Shown: in pieces, positions 1 through 7,947 of the stretch
How positions within the stretch are numbered: the first letter of the stretch is position 1
How the letters are laid out: each line of letters opens with the position of its first letter
NCBI GenBank assembly: GCA_965214335.1
Contig: CBDCBO010000014.1
Coordinates: 186,001-250,000, forward strand
Direction of reading: 5' to 3'
From: Velthaea sp965214335
Lineage (GTDB): Bacteria; Vulcanimicrobiota; Vulcanimicrobiia; Vulcanimicrobiales; Vulcanimicrobiaceae
DNA: 64,000 bases
The notes under the pieces: generated by a model
The model's database searches: none
Seen by the model: the letters and a program-made list of their open reading frames with translations, nothing else
What the model was told of the DNA's origin: nothing
Program-made: the position numbers and the translations under genes

Positions 1-160
1 CGGCGACAAGATCCAGTTTTGGATCGAGCAGTGTCGCCGTGTGCCCGCTGCGCCGCAAGACGGCGATGAGCGAAATGAGGCCGAGGTGCGGCTGTAGATC
101 AACCGTATAGCCCGCTTGCGATTTCTCGAGCAGCACGTTATCGACCAGCGTGATCCGCAT
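1..160 (-). CDS. B12-binding (probable radical SAM) protein, N-terminal fragment cut by window edge
   Basis: The first 53 codons are visible; the gene continues off the left edge. The protein begins MRITLVDNVLLEK and then has a PHLGLISLIAVLRRSGHTAT stretch, the usual opening of a cobalamin-binding domain (first strand plus the GL-LA-LR-GH helix). In bacterial genes this N-terminus usually precedes a radical SAM domain, but that part is outside the window, so the radical SAM assignment is inference. GGAGG lies about 6 nt before the ATG. The gene is divergent from the 44-residue peptide gene at 377, with a 216 nt shared intergenic region, which makes a modifying-enzyme/substrate pairing possible. 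Confidence 0.6.
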   Translation of the reverse strand, partial: MRITLVDNVLLEKSQAGYTVDLQPHLGLISLIAVLRRSGHTATLLDPKLDLVA

Positions 161-376
161 AAGGGCCTCCGCATCGCTCGTCCGCCAACGCGGCTATGCG
201 CCCCTTCCGGGCATGTCGGCAGCCCGGCTTGGCCGGTCTCGGATTGGGTCCTGTACGGGCGGTGTCCGGGCCGCGTCCGTGTTGCCCGCGTCGCGCCTGA
301 GCGACAATGATTTCACCAGCCAACGCGCTCGATACCGCTTCCCTTCAACCGGTGGCCCCGTCGCCAAGGAGACCTT

Positions 377-511
377 ATGAACGTCCGTATCCCGTCACAC
401 CCCAGCGCTTCCGCTGCCGACAATCTCGCCGGCGCCGCCGGCGGCCTGGTACGCAACCCGGTCGTGACCGGATCGATGTTCGGCGGCTGGGGCCCGCGCC
501 TCAGTCGCTGA
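377..511 (+). CDS. 44-residue peptide with strong RBS, unknown; possible RiPP precursor
   Basis: The ATG follows AAGGAG with ideal spacing. Codon third positions are mostly G or C, as in the neighbouring real genes, so this is probably a true small gene. The peptide starts MNVRIPSHPSAS, has a small-residue Ala/Gly middle and ends in VVTGSMFGGWGPRLSR. It has no Cys and no hydrophobic signal or membrane segment. It is divergent from a B12-binding protein gene, and its stop overlaps the 3' end of the convergent peptidase gene by 11 nt. A Gly-rich tail after a polar leader next to a likely radical SAM enzyme is a layout seen with RiPP precursors. No known precursor family is recognised; function is unknown. 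Confidence 0.5.
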   Translation: MNVRIPSHPSASAADNLAGAAGGLVRNPVVTGSMFGGWGPRLSR

Positions 512-2648
512 GCGCTCGGATGAAATACACCATCTCGAGCGCGGTCGTGTGCGCGCGCTCGCGTAAATTTGCGCCGGCGCCGTGTCCGCCTTCGATCACC
601 TCGTAAAAATAATTCGGAATGCCCAGCGCGCTCAGTTTAGCGGCGAACTTCCGCGCATGCTGGGGCCCGACTCGATCGTCTTTGGTCGTCGTCCAAATCA
701 GCGGCGTTGGATAGTGAACGCCCGGCTTAATATTGTTGTACGGCGAAATCGACGCTAAAAAGGTGCGTTCATCGGCGTTCGATACGCTCCCGTATTCGCC
801 AACCCACGACGCTCCGGCCGCGATCTGCTCGTAGCGCAGCATATCGAGGAGCGGCACCTGGATGTCGACCGCGTGCCAAAGTTCCGGATGCTGCGTAAAC
901 TCGACGCCCATGAGCAGACCGCCGTTCGAGCCGCCTTCGATTCCCAGCCGGCGTGGCGACGTAATCTTGCGGGCGATCAGATCGTCAGCCACGGCGCGAA
1001 AGTCGTCATAGATGAGCTGTCGATGCGTCTTGAGTCCGGCATCGTGCCACGCCGGGCCGAACTCGCCGCCGCCGCGGATGTTCGCAACGACATAGACGCC
1101 GTGCCGCTCGAGCCAGAGTTTGCCGATGAGCCCCGAGTACGATGGAGTCAACGATACCTCGAAGCCGCCGTAGGCATAGAGCAACGTCGGATTGGAACCG
1201 TCGAGCGCCAGCTCTTTGGGATGCACGATGAAATACGGTACGCGCGTTCCATCTTTTGATGTCGCTTCGTATTGTTCGACAACGTCGTTCGAGGCGTCAA
1301 AACGGGCCGGCGATGTTTTCTCGACCGCCAGCGTCTGGGTGGCCGCATGTAACGCATACAGTGTCGGCGGCGTGAGATAACTTGTCACGTTGAGGAACGC
1401 ATCGTCGTTGCGCAGAGCGGTGTCGGCGACGGAGATCGACGCGTTGTCGGGCAGTTCGAGTTGGCGCTTGGACCACAGGCCGCCGGCTTGCGGCGCATAT
1501 ACGAACGCTCGGCCTTTCACGTTCTCGTACGTCACGACAATCAATCGCGAGTGCGTCGCGGCGACCGCTTCGAGCGTTTCGCGCGGACCGGGCGCGTACA
1601 CCAGCGCCGGAGCGGGATGCTCCGGATCGGCGCTGAGCGCGGCCAGATCGAAGGCCACGAGCGAACCTTGCGTAAACGTCGCGCCGTTGACGTTCCAATC
1701 GTCGTTCAGCCGAAACAAGAGGCGACCGGCAATCAACGCCTCGTTTTGCGCTTTGAGCGGAACATTGACTTTCTTCCAGCCGGCGGCCGTTCGCAGATGG
1801 TATTCGTTCTCGAAGAACGACAGATGTCGCGTGAGCATGACGGCGCGATTGCCGTTGCCGTCGGTGAGCCTCGTGAGTCCGACGCCGACGTCGGTTTTTT
1901 CACCGCGAAAGACCTCGACGGCGGCCGATGCCGGCCGCCCGCGTCGCAGTTCCTTAATGATGTACGGATAGCCCGACGTTGTAACGTCACCGGCATTCCA
2001 CTCGCGCGCCACGAGCAGCGTATCGTTATCTTCCCAGGCCGTTTCTTGCTTTCCGCGCGGCAAGGTAAAGCCATCCGCAACAAACGCGTGCCGTTTGAGA
2101 TCGAACTCGCGAACCGTCGATGCGTCTTCACCGCCGTCGGAAAGCGAAAGCAGGCAGCGGTCTTCCGCCGGCTCGCGGCAGTCGGCGCCGTGCCAAACCC
2201 AATTGGCGTTTTCGCTTTTCGCCAACGCGTCAAGGTCGAGTACCGTAGTCCAAGCCGGCGCCGGCGCCGCGTAATCCGCCGGCGTCGTTTTACGCCAAAT
2301 ACCGCGAACGTGATCCGTATCTTGCCAAAAATTATAGACATCGCCGGCGAGCGACGTGGGCGCCGGAATGCGATCCTTCGCCGTGCTGATGCGCAGAGCG
2401 TCGGCGTACAGTCCGGCATAGCGCGGATCGCCTTCGAGTACGTTGAGCGTTGTCGCGTTGCGCGCTTTGACCCAATCCATGGCGCGCGCACCATTCACGT
2501 CTTCAAGCCACAGATACGGATCGACGGACGCGGCCGGCGCGGCGCCGGCATGCGGCCGGACACTTACGCACAAAGCCGCAACGGTCACGGCCGTAACAAC
2601 GGATAATATCGCTTTGCTGAGCATGGCTGGCGATATTTCCCGCGCCAT
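501..2648 (-). CDS. prolyl oligopeptidase family serine peptidase (S9A)
   Basis: A 715-residue protein with the S9A layout: an N-terminal PYLWLEDVNG segment, a seven-bladed propeller over roughly residues 90-430, then an alpha/beta hydrolase domain. The catalytic triad is visible: Ser in GGSNGGLLMG, Asp in TTKDDRVGPQHA and His in IEGGHGAG. It should cleave after proline in short peptides. A hydrophobic stretch (MLSKAILSVVTAVTVAALC) indicates export to the periplasm. The second Met, at 2624, gives a more typical signal peptide, while the 2648 start has GGAA at good spacing, so the start is open. It is transcribed in the same direction as the helicase gene upstream but 82 nt apart. Confidence 0.93.
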   Translation of the reverse strand: MAREISPAMLSKAILSVVTAVTVAALCVSVRPHAGAAPAASVDPYLWLEDVNGARAMDWVKARNATTLNVLEGDPRYAGLYADALRISTAKDRIPAPTSLAGDVYNFWQDTDHVRGIWRKTTPADYAAPAPAWTTVLDLDALAKSENANWVWHGADCREPAEDRCLLSLSDGGEDASTVREFDLKRHAFVADGFTLPRGKQETAWEDNDTLLVAREWNAGDVTTSGYPYIIKELRRGRPASAAVEVFRGEKTDVGVGLTRLTDGNGNRAVMLTRHLSFFENEYHLRTAAGWKKVNVPLKAQNEALIAGRLLFRLNDDWNVNGATFTQGSLVAFDLAALSADPEHPAPALVYAPGPRETLEAVAATHSRLIVVTYENVKGRAFVYAPQAGGLWSKRQLELPDNASISVADTALRNDDAFLNVTSYLTPPTLYALHAATQTLAVEKTSPARFDASNDVVEQYEATSKDGTRVPYFIVHPKELALDGSNPTLLYAYGGFEVSLTPSYSGLIGKLWLERHGVYVVANIRGGGEFGPAWHDAGLKTHRQLIYDDFRAVADDLIARKITSPRRLGIEGGSNGGLLMGVEFTQHPELWHAVDIQVPLLDMLRYEQIAAGASWVGEYGSVSNADERTFLASISPYNNIKPGVHYPTPLIWTTTKDDRVGPQHARKFAAKLSALGIPNYFYEVIEGGHGAGANLRERAHTTALEMVYFIRALSD

Positions 2649-2730
2649 GGAAGTTTTCCGGCTGGCCGACCACTACACCGGCACGGCCGGCTGCGCTTCA
2701 AATCGCCGGCGCCTTGGGAGGTCCGTGCCC

Positions 2731-4440
2731 TTAGTCTTTTTCGCTACGATCGCGTCGAACGGCAACGCGCTTGCCGCGAATCGTGGCGCTGCGCAGCGCC
2801 GCGAGTACGCGATCCACGGCATCTGCCGGCACACCGACGAGCGAAAACCGGTCCGCGATCTCGATCGGACCGATATCGCGCGATTGCAGACCGGCTTCAT
2901 TGGCGATTGCGCCGACGAGATCGGCTGGACGAATACCGGCGGAGCGCCCCAAGCCGACGTAAATGCGACCGACATCGACGTTGCGTTCGCGACTCGCGAC
3001 CGAGCGCGGCGCAAAGGATTTACCAGCGGCAGACGGCGCCGCGGCCGGCGGCGGCGCGAGTTCCGGAATTTCTTCTTCGTCGGCTTTTCCATCGCGCGCC
3101 TCATCCGCAAGTTTTACCGCCGCAGCCGCCACATCGAGCACGTCGTACTCGCCGGCAAGCGCCTCGACAATGACGCGATACGATTCGAGGCCACCCGCCT
3201 CGAGCAGGTCCTCAAGTGCGCCACGCACGAGCTCGAGCCGGTGCGCGCGTAAATCGTGGACGGTCGGTACCGATTCCGTCCGAATTTTTCTTTTGGTCAG
3301 CTGCGCGATCGTGCGCAACATGCGGTGCTCACGCGGCTCCGCCAGCGTGATCGCCACGCCTTCCCGCCCGGCGCGACCGGTCCGGCCAATACGATGCGTA
3401 TAGCCATCGGGCGACGACGGCACGTCGAAATTTACCACGTGCGAAACATGGTCGATATCGAGGCCCCGCGCCGCAACGTCGGTAGCGACGAGAATGTCGG
3501 AAATACCGTCGCGGAAGCGCCGCATCACCCGATCGCGCTGCTCCTGCGAGAGTCCGCCATGCAGCGCCTCGGCATGGTAGCCGCGAGCCCCCAGCGTTTC
3601 CGTCAATTCGTCAACTTCCGTACGCGTCCGACAAAAGACGATTGTCGACGTCGGATCTTCCATGTCCAGCACGCGCGCGAGTGCCGCAACTTTATGCCGG
3701 CGCGCGACGATGTACGCGACCTCGCGCACGCGCGGAGCTTCACCGGCCGCAGCCGTTTCGCGGGCGATGGTCAGCCGAACGGCGTCGCGCAGGTGACGCT
3801 TGGCGATCGCTAAGATTCGGGGCGGAAGCGTTGCCGAGAATAAAGCGGTTTGGCGCGTCGACGGTGTGGCCGCTAAAATCGCCTCGAGGTCTTCAGCAAA
3901 CCCCATATCCAACATTTCATCGGCCTCGTCGAGCACCACGGTCTGCACGGCAGCGAGGTCGAGCGTTTCGCGCCGGATGTGGTCGAGTGCACGGCCCGGC
4001 GTCGCGACGACGACGTCGACACCGCGCTTGAGCGCGCGCAACTGCTGTTGCATCGATTGGCCGCCGTAAATCGGCAAAACGCGCGTTGTCAGTTTGCGAC
4101 CGTACTTGTGCACCGCTTCGGCCACTTGCATGGCAAGCTCGCGGGTCGGCACCAGAATCAACCCACGCACGCGCGGCTGCTCGCCTTCGGCCGTACGGGA
4201 GATCCGGTTCAGGAGCGGTAACGCGAACGCGGCGGTTTTACCGGTACCCGTCGCGGCCTGCCCCAGAACGTCACGTCCATCGAGCAGTGGGGGAATCGCT
4301 TCACGCTGGATTGCGGTCGGCTCTTCATAACCCAAGCCGGCGACGGCCTCGACCAACTCGGGCGAAAGCCCCAGTGTGGCGAAGCCGCCGGCACCGTCGG
4401 GTTCCTTTGCTTGCATCGTTTGAACGAGTTCTGTCTGCAT
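2731..4440 (-). CDS. deaD: DEAD-box ATP-dependent RNA helicase with DbpA-type C-terminal domain
   Basis: A 569-residue helicase. Motifs in order: Q motif (FATLGLSPELVEAV... PTAIQ), Walker A AATGTGKTAAF, VLDEADEMLDMGF (motif II), LFSATLP (motif III), a second RecA domain with ATDVAARGLDID and HRIGRTGRAGR (motif VI). The last 75 residues (VDVGRIYVGLGRSAGIRPAD onward) form a DbpA-like RNA-binding domain, which points to CsdA/DeaD or DbpA relatives that remodel ribosomal RNA or mRNA. The linker before it is Ala/Pro/Glu-rich. The gene is divergent from mqo with 144 nt between starts. Confidence 0.93.
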   Translation of the reverse strand: MQTELVQTMQAKEPDGAGGFATLGLSPELVEAVAGLGYEEPTAIQREAIPPLLDGRDVLGQAATGTGKTAAFALPLLNRISRTAEGEQPRVRGLILVPTRELAMQVAEAVHKYGRKLTTRVLPIYGGQSMQQQLRALKRGVDVVVATPGRALDHIRRETLDLAAVQTVVLDEADEMLDMGFAEDLEAILAATPSTRQTALFSATLPPRILAIAKRHLRDAVRLTIARETAAAGEAPRVREVAYIVARRHKVAALARVLDMEDPTSTIVFCRTRTEVDELTETLGARGYHAEALHGGLSQEQRDRVMRRFRDGISDILVATDVAARGLDIDHVSHVVNFDVPSSPDGYTHRIGRTGRAGREGVAITLAEPREHRMLRTIAQLTKRKIRTESVPTVHDLRAHRLELVRGALEDLLEAGGLESYRVIVEALAGEYDVLDVAAAAVKLADEARDGKADEEEIPELAPPPAAAPSAAGKSFAPRSVASRERNVDVGRIYVGLGRSAGIRPADLVGAIANEAGLQSRDIGPIEIADRFSLVGVPADAVDRVLAALRSATIRGKRVAVRRDRSEKD

Positions 4441-4584
4441 GTGCGCCCATAGTGACGCTTTTGGGGGGCTGTGTCCAGGCGAGCAATGGGAGCGAGCGAC
4501 GAACCGGTCTCGTTCCGGCGCGGCGTCCTAAGGCCGGATAGCGGCGGCAGGCTAACGGGGCTCGAGGACGGGCATAAGGAAACC

Positions 4585-6090
4585 ATGCCCGTGAACTCCA
4601 CCTCGCAAAGCGCACGCAACGCCGACGTCATTCTCATCGGTGCCGGCATCATGAGCGCGACGCTGGCCGTACTGCTCAAAGAAGTCCAGCCCGAGCTCGA
4701 TATCGTGCTGCTCGAAGCCCGCAACGGCCCCGCTCAAGAAAGCTCCAACGGCTGGAACAACGCCGGCACCGGCCATGCGGCGCTGTGTGAGCTCAACTAT
4801 ACGCAACAGCGCCCCGACGGGACGGTCGACATTTCGCGTGCACTCAAAGTGAACACGCAATTCGACTTATCGCGGCAGTTGTGGTCATACCTCACTCGTA
4901 CGGGCGCAATCGCCGCCCCGGATACCTTCATTCACTCCGTGCCGCATATCAGCTTCGTGCGCGGTGCGGAGAACGCGAGCTTCTTGCGCAAGCGTTTTGA
5001 GGCGATGAGCGCGCATCACTGTTTCCGCGGAATGCAGTTCTCGCAAGATCACGCTGAACTCGCGTCCTGGATGCCGCTCGTCATGGAAGGCCGCGACCCG
5101 GCCGAGACGGTCGCCGCAACGCGGATGGCGCAGGGAACCGACGTCGATTTTGGGACGCTCACGCACGTGCTGATCGCGCATTTGCAAACGCTACCGGGCT
5201 TTCGGGTTGCCTACGGTCAGCCGGTCAGCGATGTTCGGCGGTCCGGAGATCGCTGGAACGTCGTCGTTAGCGAGCACGGTGGCCATCGTCAGACGCTGTC
5301 GACGAAGTTCGTATTCCTCGGCGCCGGCGGCGGCGCATTGCCGCTACTGCAAAAGAGCGGCATCGCCGAAGGCAAAGGCTTCGGCGGCTTTCCGGTCAGC
5401 GGTTTATGGTTGCGCTGCGACGACCCGGGACTAGCCGATCGGCACGATGCGAAAGTCTATGGCAAGGCGTCGGTCGGCGCACCGCCGATGTCCGTGCCGC
5501 ATCTCGACGCGCGCGTCATCGATGGAAAACGCGCGCTGCTGTTTGGTCCGTACGCTGGTTTTTCAACCAAATTTCTCAAGCACGGCTCGCTTACCGATCT
5601 CGTGCGCTCGATCAAGCCCGACAACCTCGGTACGCTCCTGGCCGTCGGCCGCGATAATTGGGATCTTACGAAGTATCTCGTCGGCCAAGTGATGCAAACG
5701 CCGGCACAGCGCTTTGAAACACTACGCGAGTATTTTCCTAACGCCAAGTCTGCGGATTGGAAACTCGCCGTTGCGGGTCAGCGCGTACAAGTGATGGTAC
5801 CCGACAAGAAGAAAGGCGGCGTTTTACAATTTGGCACCGAGGTCGTCGCTAGCGGCGACGGCTCGATCGTTGCCGTGCTGGGTGCATCACCTGGGGCATC
5901 GGTCGCGGTCGCGATGATGCTCGACATCATCGAGCGGTGCTTCGTGCGCGAACTGCCCGGCTGGAAGGCCAAACTTAGCGCGATGATTCCGTCGTACGGT
6001 CACTCGATTGCCGACGACGCCGAACTGTGCCGTCAGATACGCGCGGATACGTCCGCGGCTCTACGCTTAGCCGACGCCGTTACGGCGTAG
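4585..6090 (+). CDS. mqo: malate:quinone oxidoreductase
   Basis: A 501-residue FAD-dependent, membrane-associated enzyme that oxidises L-malate to oxaloacetate and passes electrons to quinone. The N-terminus carries the dinucleotide motif VILIGAGIMSATLAVLL and the highly characteristic SSNGWNNAGTGHAALCELNY stretch, and the C-terminal third contains LGASPGASVAVAMMLDI. Both are typical of Mqo, as is the length. The start at 4585 follows AAGGAAACC and gives the normal Mqo N-terminus; the frame is open further upstream to 4471 without support. It is a single gene, followed on the opposite strand by tRNA-Val. Confidence 0.95.
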   Translation: MPVNSTSQSARNADVILIGAGIMSATLAVLLKEVQPELDIVLLEARNGPAQESSNGWNNAGTGHAALCELNYTQQRPDGTVDISRALKVNTQFDLSRQLWSYLTRTGAIAAPDTFIHSVPHISFVRGAENASFLRKRFEAMSAHHCFRGMQFSQDHAELASWMPLVMEGRDPAETVAATRMAQGTDVDFGTLTHVLIAHLQTLPGFRVAYGQPVSDVRRSGDRWNVVVSEHGGHRQTLSTKFVFLGAGGGALPLLQKSGIAEGKGFGGFPVSGLWLRCDDPGLADRHDAKVYGKASVGAPPMSVPHLDARVIDGKRALLFGPYAGFSTKFLKHGSLTDLVRSIKPDNLGTLLAVGRDNWDLTKYLVGQVMQTPAQRFETLREYFPNAKSADWKLAVAGQRVQVMVPDKKKGGVLQFGTEVVASGDGSIVAVLGASPGASVAVAMMLDIIERCFVRELPGWKAKLSAMIPSYGHSIADDAELCRQIRADTSAALRLADAVTA

Positions 6091-6155
6091 CTGACACGGG
6101 CCGGCGTGCTCGCGGCACGCCGCGGAGAATGGTACGTCATCGAGGCGGCGGTACG

Positions 6156-6228
6156 TGGGCGATGACGGGCTCGAACCGCCGACCTTGTCCGTGTAAAGGA
6201 CCTGCTCTCCCAGCTGAGCTAATCGCCC
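6156..6228 (-). tRNA. tRNA-Val (anticodon TAC)
   Basis: Read on the minus strand, a complete cloverleaf: acceptor stem GGGCGAT/ATCGCCC with discriminator A, D-arm GCTC-AGCTGGGA-GAGC, anticodon loop TTTACAC (anticodon TAC), and T-loop TTCGAGC. The anticodon stem has one mismatch at its base. The 3' CCA is not encoded and must be added enzymatically. Confidence 0.95.
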
Positions 6229-6637
6229 CGGTTATTTAGCCCCGATTCGCCGTTAGCTCCAGGGCCTCCCACACCCCCGCAACCGGCGACCCGATGCGAC
6301 GAAAGCGCTCGTAGGCAAAGCCTATCTTCATGATCCCGTTCAGGCTCGGCAATGCTTCGCGGTCAGGGTCGGCGACGTTCACATCTGGTTCGTCTGTTGA
6401 GGATTTATCACGTTAGTGCGCGGAGTCAGCGATTCGCAAACACCGTTGCCTTTCTCGATTTTTGCTGCACTCTTCGGACGCGTTTCTACGCCGGCTTTCG
6501 TAATGCAGCTGGTTCACGAGCTGAGCCCGAGCGCTCGAAACGTCTTGCGGCGTAGGAAAGCCGCGCCAATCTTGAGCGGAACCGCACGCATGCCCATCGG
6601 CTCGCCGGAGCGCCCGAAGAAGAAGCGAAGATCTCGT
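6229..6637. other. gene-poor stretch after tRNA-Val
   Basis: No convincing gene. On the minus strand a frame of about 45 codons ends at 6236 and reads as plausible protein (…IMKIGFAYERFRRIGSPVAG…) but has only a GTG start, no RBS and no recognised family; it may be a gene remnant. The plus-strand frame from 6416 has a random-looking Arg/Lys-rich composition and antisense overlap with the next gene, so it is not called. Confidence 0.4.
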
Positions 6638-6889
6638 TCAGCGCCGATTGCTGGGCGAAAGGTCAGACGCGACCTCGCGATACAAATGCCGCATCGCATC
6701 GACCAGCAGCGAGCCGACGCGAAAAACGCCGTCACCCGATAACCGCAGCGCCATCCAAGGCGTTCCACTATGACGCTGGACCAGTAAATACGTCGCGTCT
6801 TTGAGCGGGTAGATCGCGAATTGGTCGGATTCCGCGATTGGCGCGACACCATCGAGTGTTGCCGGATCGAAGCGCTCGAGAAAATCCAT
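6638..6889 (-). CDS. hypothetical protein, 83 residues
   Basis: Begins MDFLERFDPATLDGVAPI after GGGAGACAG, a good ribosome binding site; the frame is open upstream but without start support. The protein is soluble, mixed alpha/beta in appearance, with a YLLVQRHSGTPWMALRL core. No family recognised. It is divergent from the VC0807-like membrane protein gene (164 nt between starts). Confidence 0.55.
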   Translation of the reverse strand: MDFLERFDPATLDGVAPIAESDQFAIYPLKDATYLLVQRHSGTPWMALRLSGDGVFRVGSLLVDAMRHLYREVASDLSPSNRR

Positions 6890-7036
6890 GCTGTCTCCCG
6901 TTTCTTTGCTATCCCGTACCCGAAGCGAGCCACGGACAAACGACTTGCTTTCCAGCCGGGGCGCAACGACCGCGCCGTCGCCGCGATCCGGCGTACTGCG
7001 GCATGTGCCGTCCGGCAGAGCGGAGTAAGGAGAGCG

Positions 7037-7057
7037 ATGAAACACGGAGCGGCATGA
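7037..7057 (+). promoter_or_regulatory. possible 6-residue leader peptide coupled to downstream gene
   Basis: AAGGAG, 4 nt, then ATG opens a six-codon frame (MKHGAA) whose TGA stop overlaps the ATG of the next gene (ATGA at 7054-7057). The strong RBS sits on the mini-ORF, which suggests translational coupling. Alternatively this Shine-Dalgarno is chance and the gene uses its own GGAG at 7046-7049. Confidence 0.35.
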
Positions 7058-7719
7058 AGTTTTTGCGCGAAAACGGACTCAGCGTTGTTAGCGAAATTGG
7101 GTTCAACTTCGTGTTGCCGTTTGCGATGTACAGTCTTACCCAGGCAAAATTGGGTGACGTCAATGCACTGCTCGCATCGTCAATTCCGCCAATCGTCTGG
7201 AGCATCATTGAATTTGCTCGCAAGCGGCGCGTGGACGCGCTCTCGCTCATCGTTCTAGCGGGTCTCGCGCTTTCATTATTGGCCTTCGCCGGAGGCGGGT
7301 CTGCGCGCTTTTTACAACTGCGGGAGAATCTCGTCACCGGCGTCATCGGACTTGCGTTTCTCGTCTCGGCGGCTATCGGTAAACCGCTCATCTATCAGTT
7401 GGCGCGAGCGAGTATGAAGCGAAAATCGGCGACCGATCTGCGACAGTTCGAACAATTGCAAGACAACGTGTACGTGCGCCGCAGCATGATGTTCATGACC
7501 GTTGTATGGGGCGTCGGGTTGATCGTTGAAACGGTTATCGCTTGCGCGTTAGTCTTTACGATGCCGATCGGCGCGTATTTAATTGTTTCGCCGATCGTCG
7601 GTTACGGCTTCATGGGAGCTTTGGGCCTTTGGACAATTTGGTACGTCCGGCATCAGCGGCGCATGGGCGCCTCGCGCCGCGCAGCCGTGTCACCACCCAG
7701 GGTTTCAGCCGAGCCTTAG
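7054..7719 (+). CDS. VC0807-like integral membrane protein
   Basis: A 221-residue protein with about six hydrophobic segments (for example VVSEIGFNFVLPFAMYSL, LSLIVLAGLALSLLAFAGG, ENLVTGVIGLAFLVSAAIG). The pattern SIPPIVWSIIEFARKRRVD followed by GKPLIYQLAR resembles the VC0807/intracellular-septation-like family, whose function is not established. The start at 7054 has GGAG 6 nt upstream and leaves the protein beginning at MKFLRENGLSV; the frame is open further upstream but overlaps the divergent gene. The Arg-rich tail after the last segment should be cytoplasmic. Confidence 0.75.
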   Translation: MKFLRENGLSVVSEIGFNFVLPFAMYSLTQAKLGDVNALLASSIPPIVWSIIEFARKRRVDALSLIVLAGLALSLLAFAGGGSARFLQLRENLVTGVIGLAFLVSAAIGKPLIYQLARASMKRKSATDLRQFEQLQDNVYVRRSMMFMTVVWGVGLIVETVIACALVFTMPIGAYLIVSPIVGYGFMGALGLWTIWYVRHQRRMGASRRAAVSPPRVSAEP

Positions 7720-7947
7720 GGCGATGGGCGGGCCCAGCCGCCGGGAATACGAGCCGGTGCCGAAGCTACGAGATTCATCCGATGTCTTCGCCCCTTAACC
7801 GCTGGAAGAAGAAACGTTCAACGCGCCCATACACATTTACGATGAGGCAGGAATGGACTAATTAACCCAAAAGTTTAGTCATTAAATGGAGATTTCTTTC
7901 ACACATCGGATGTCTGTTCGCTGCCACAGGTATGCTAGACGGCGCTG

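Noticed and set aside
1461..2606. Long open frame on the plus strand (381 codons)
   Set aside because: Antisense to the prolyl oligopeptidase, Arg-rich, no RBS or domain; a typical GC-rich shadow frame.
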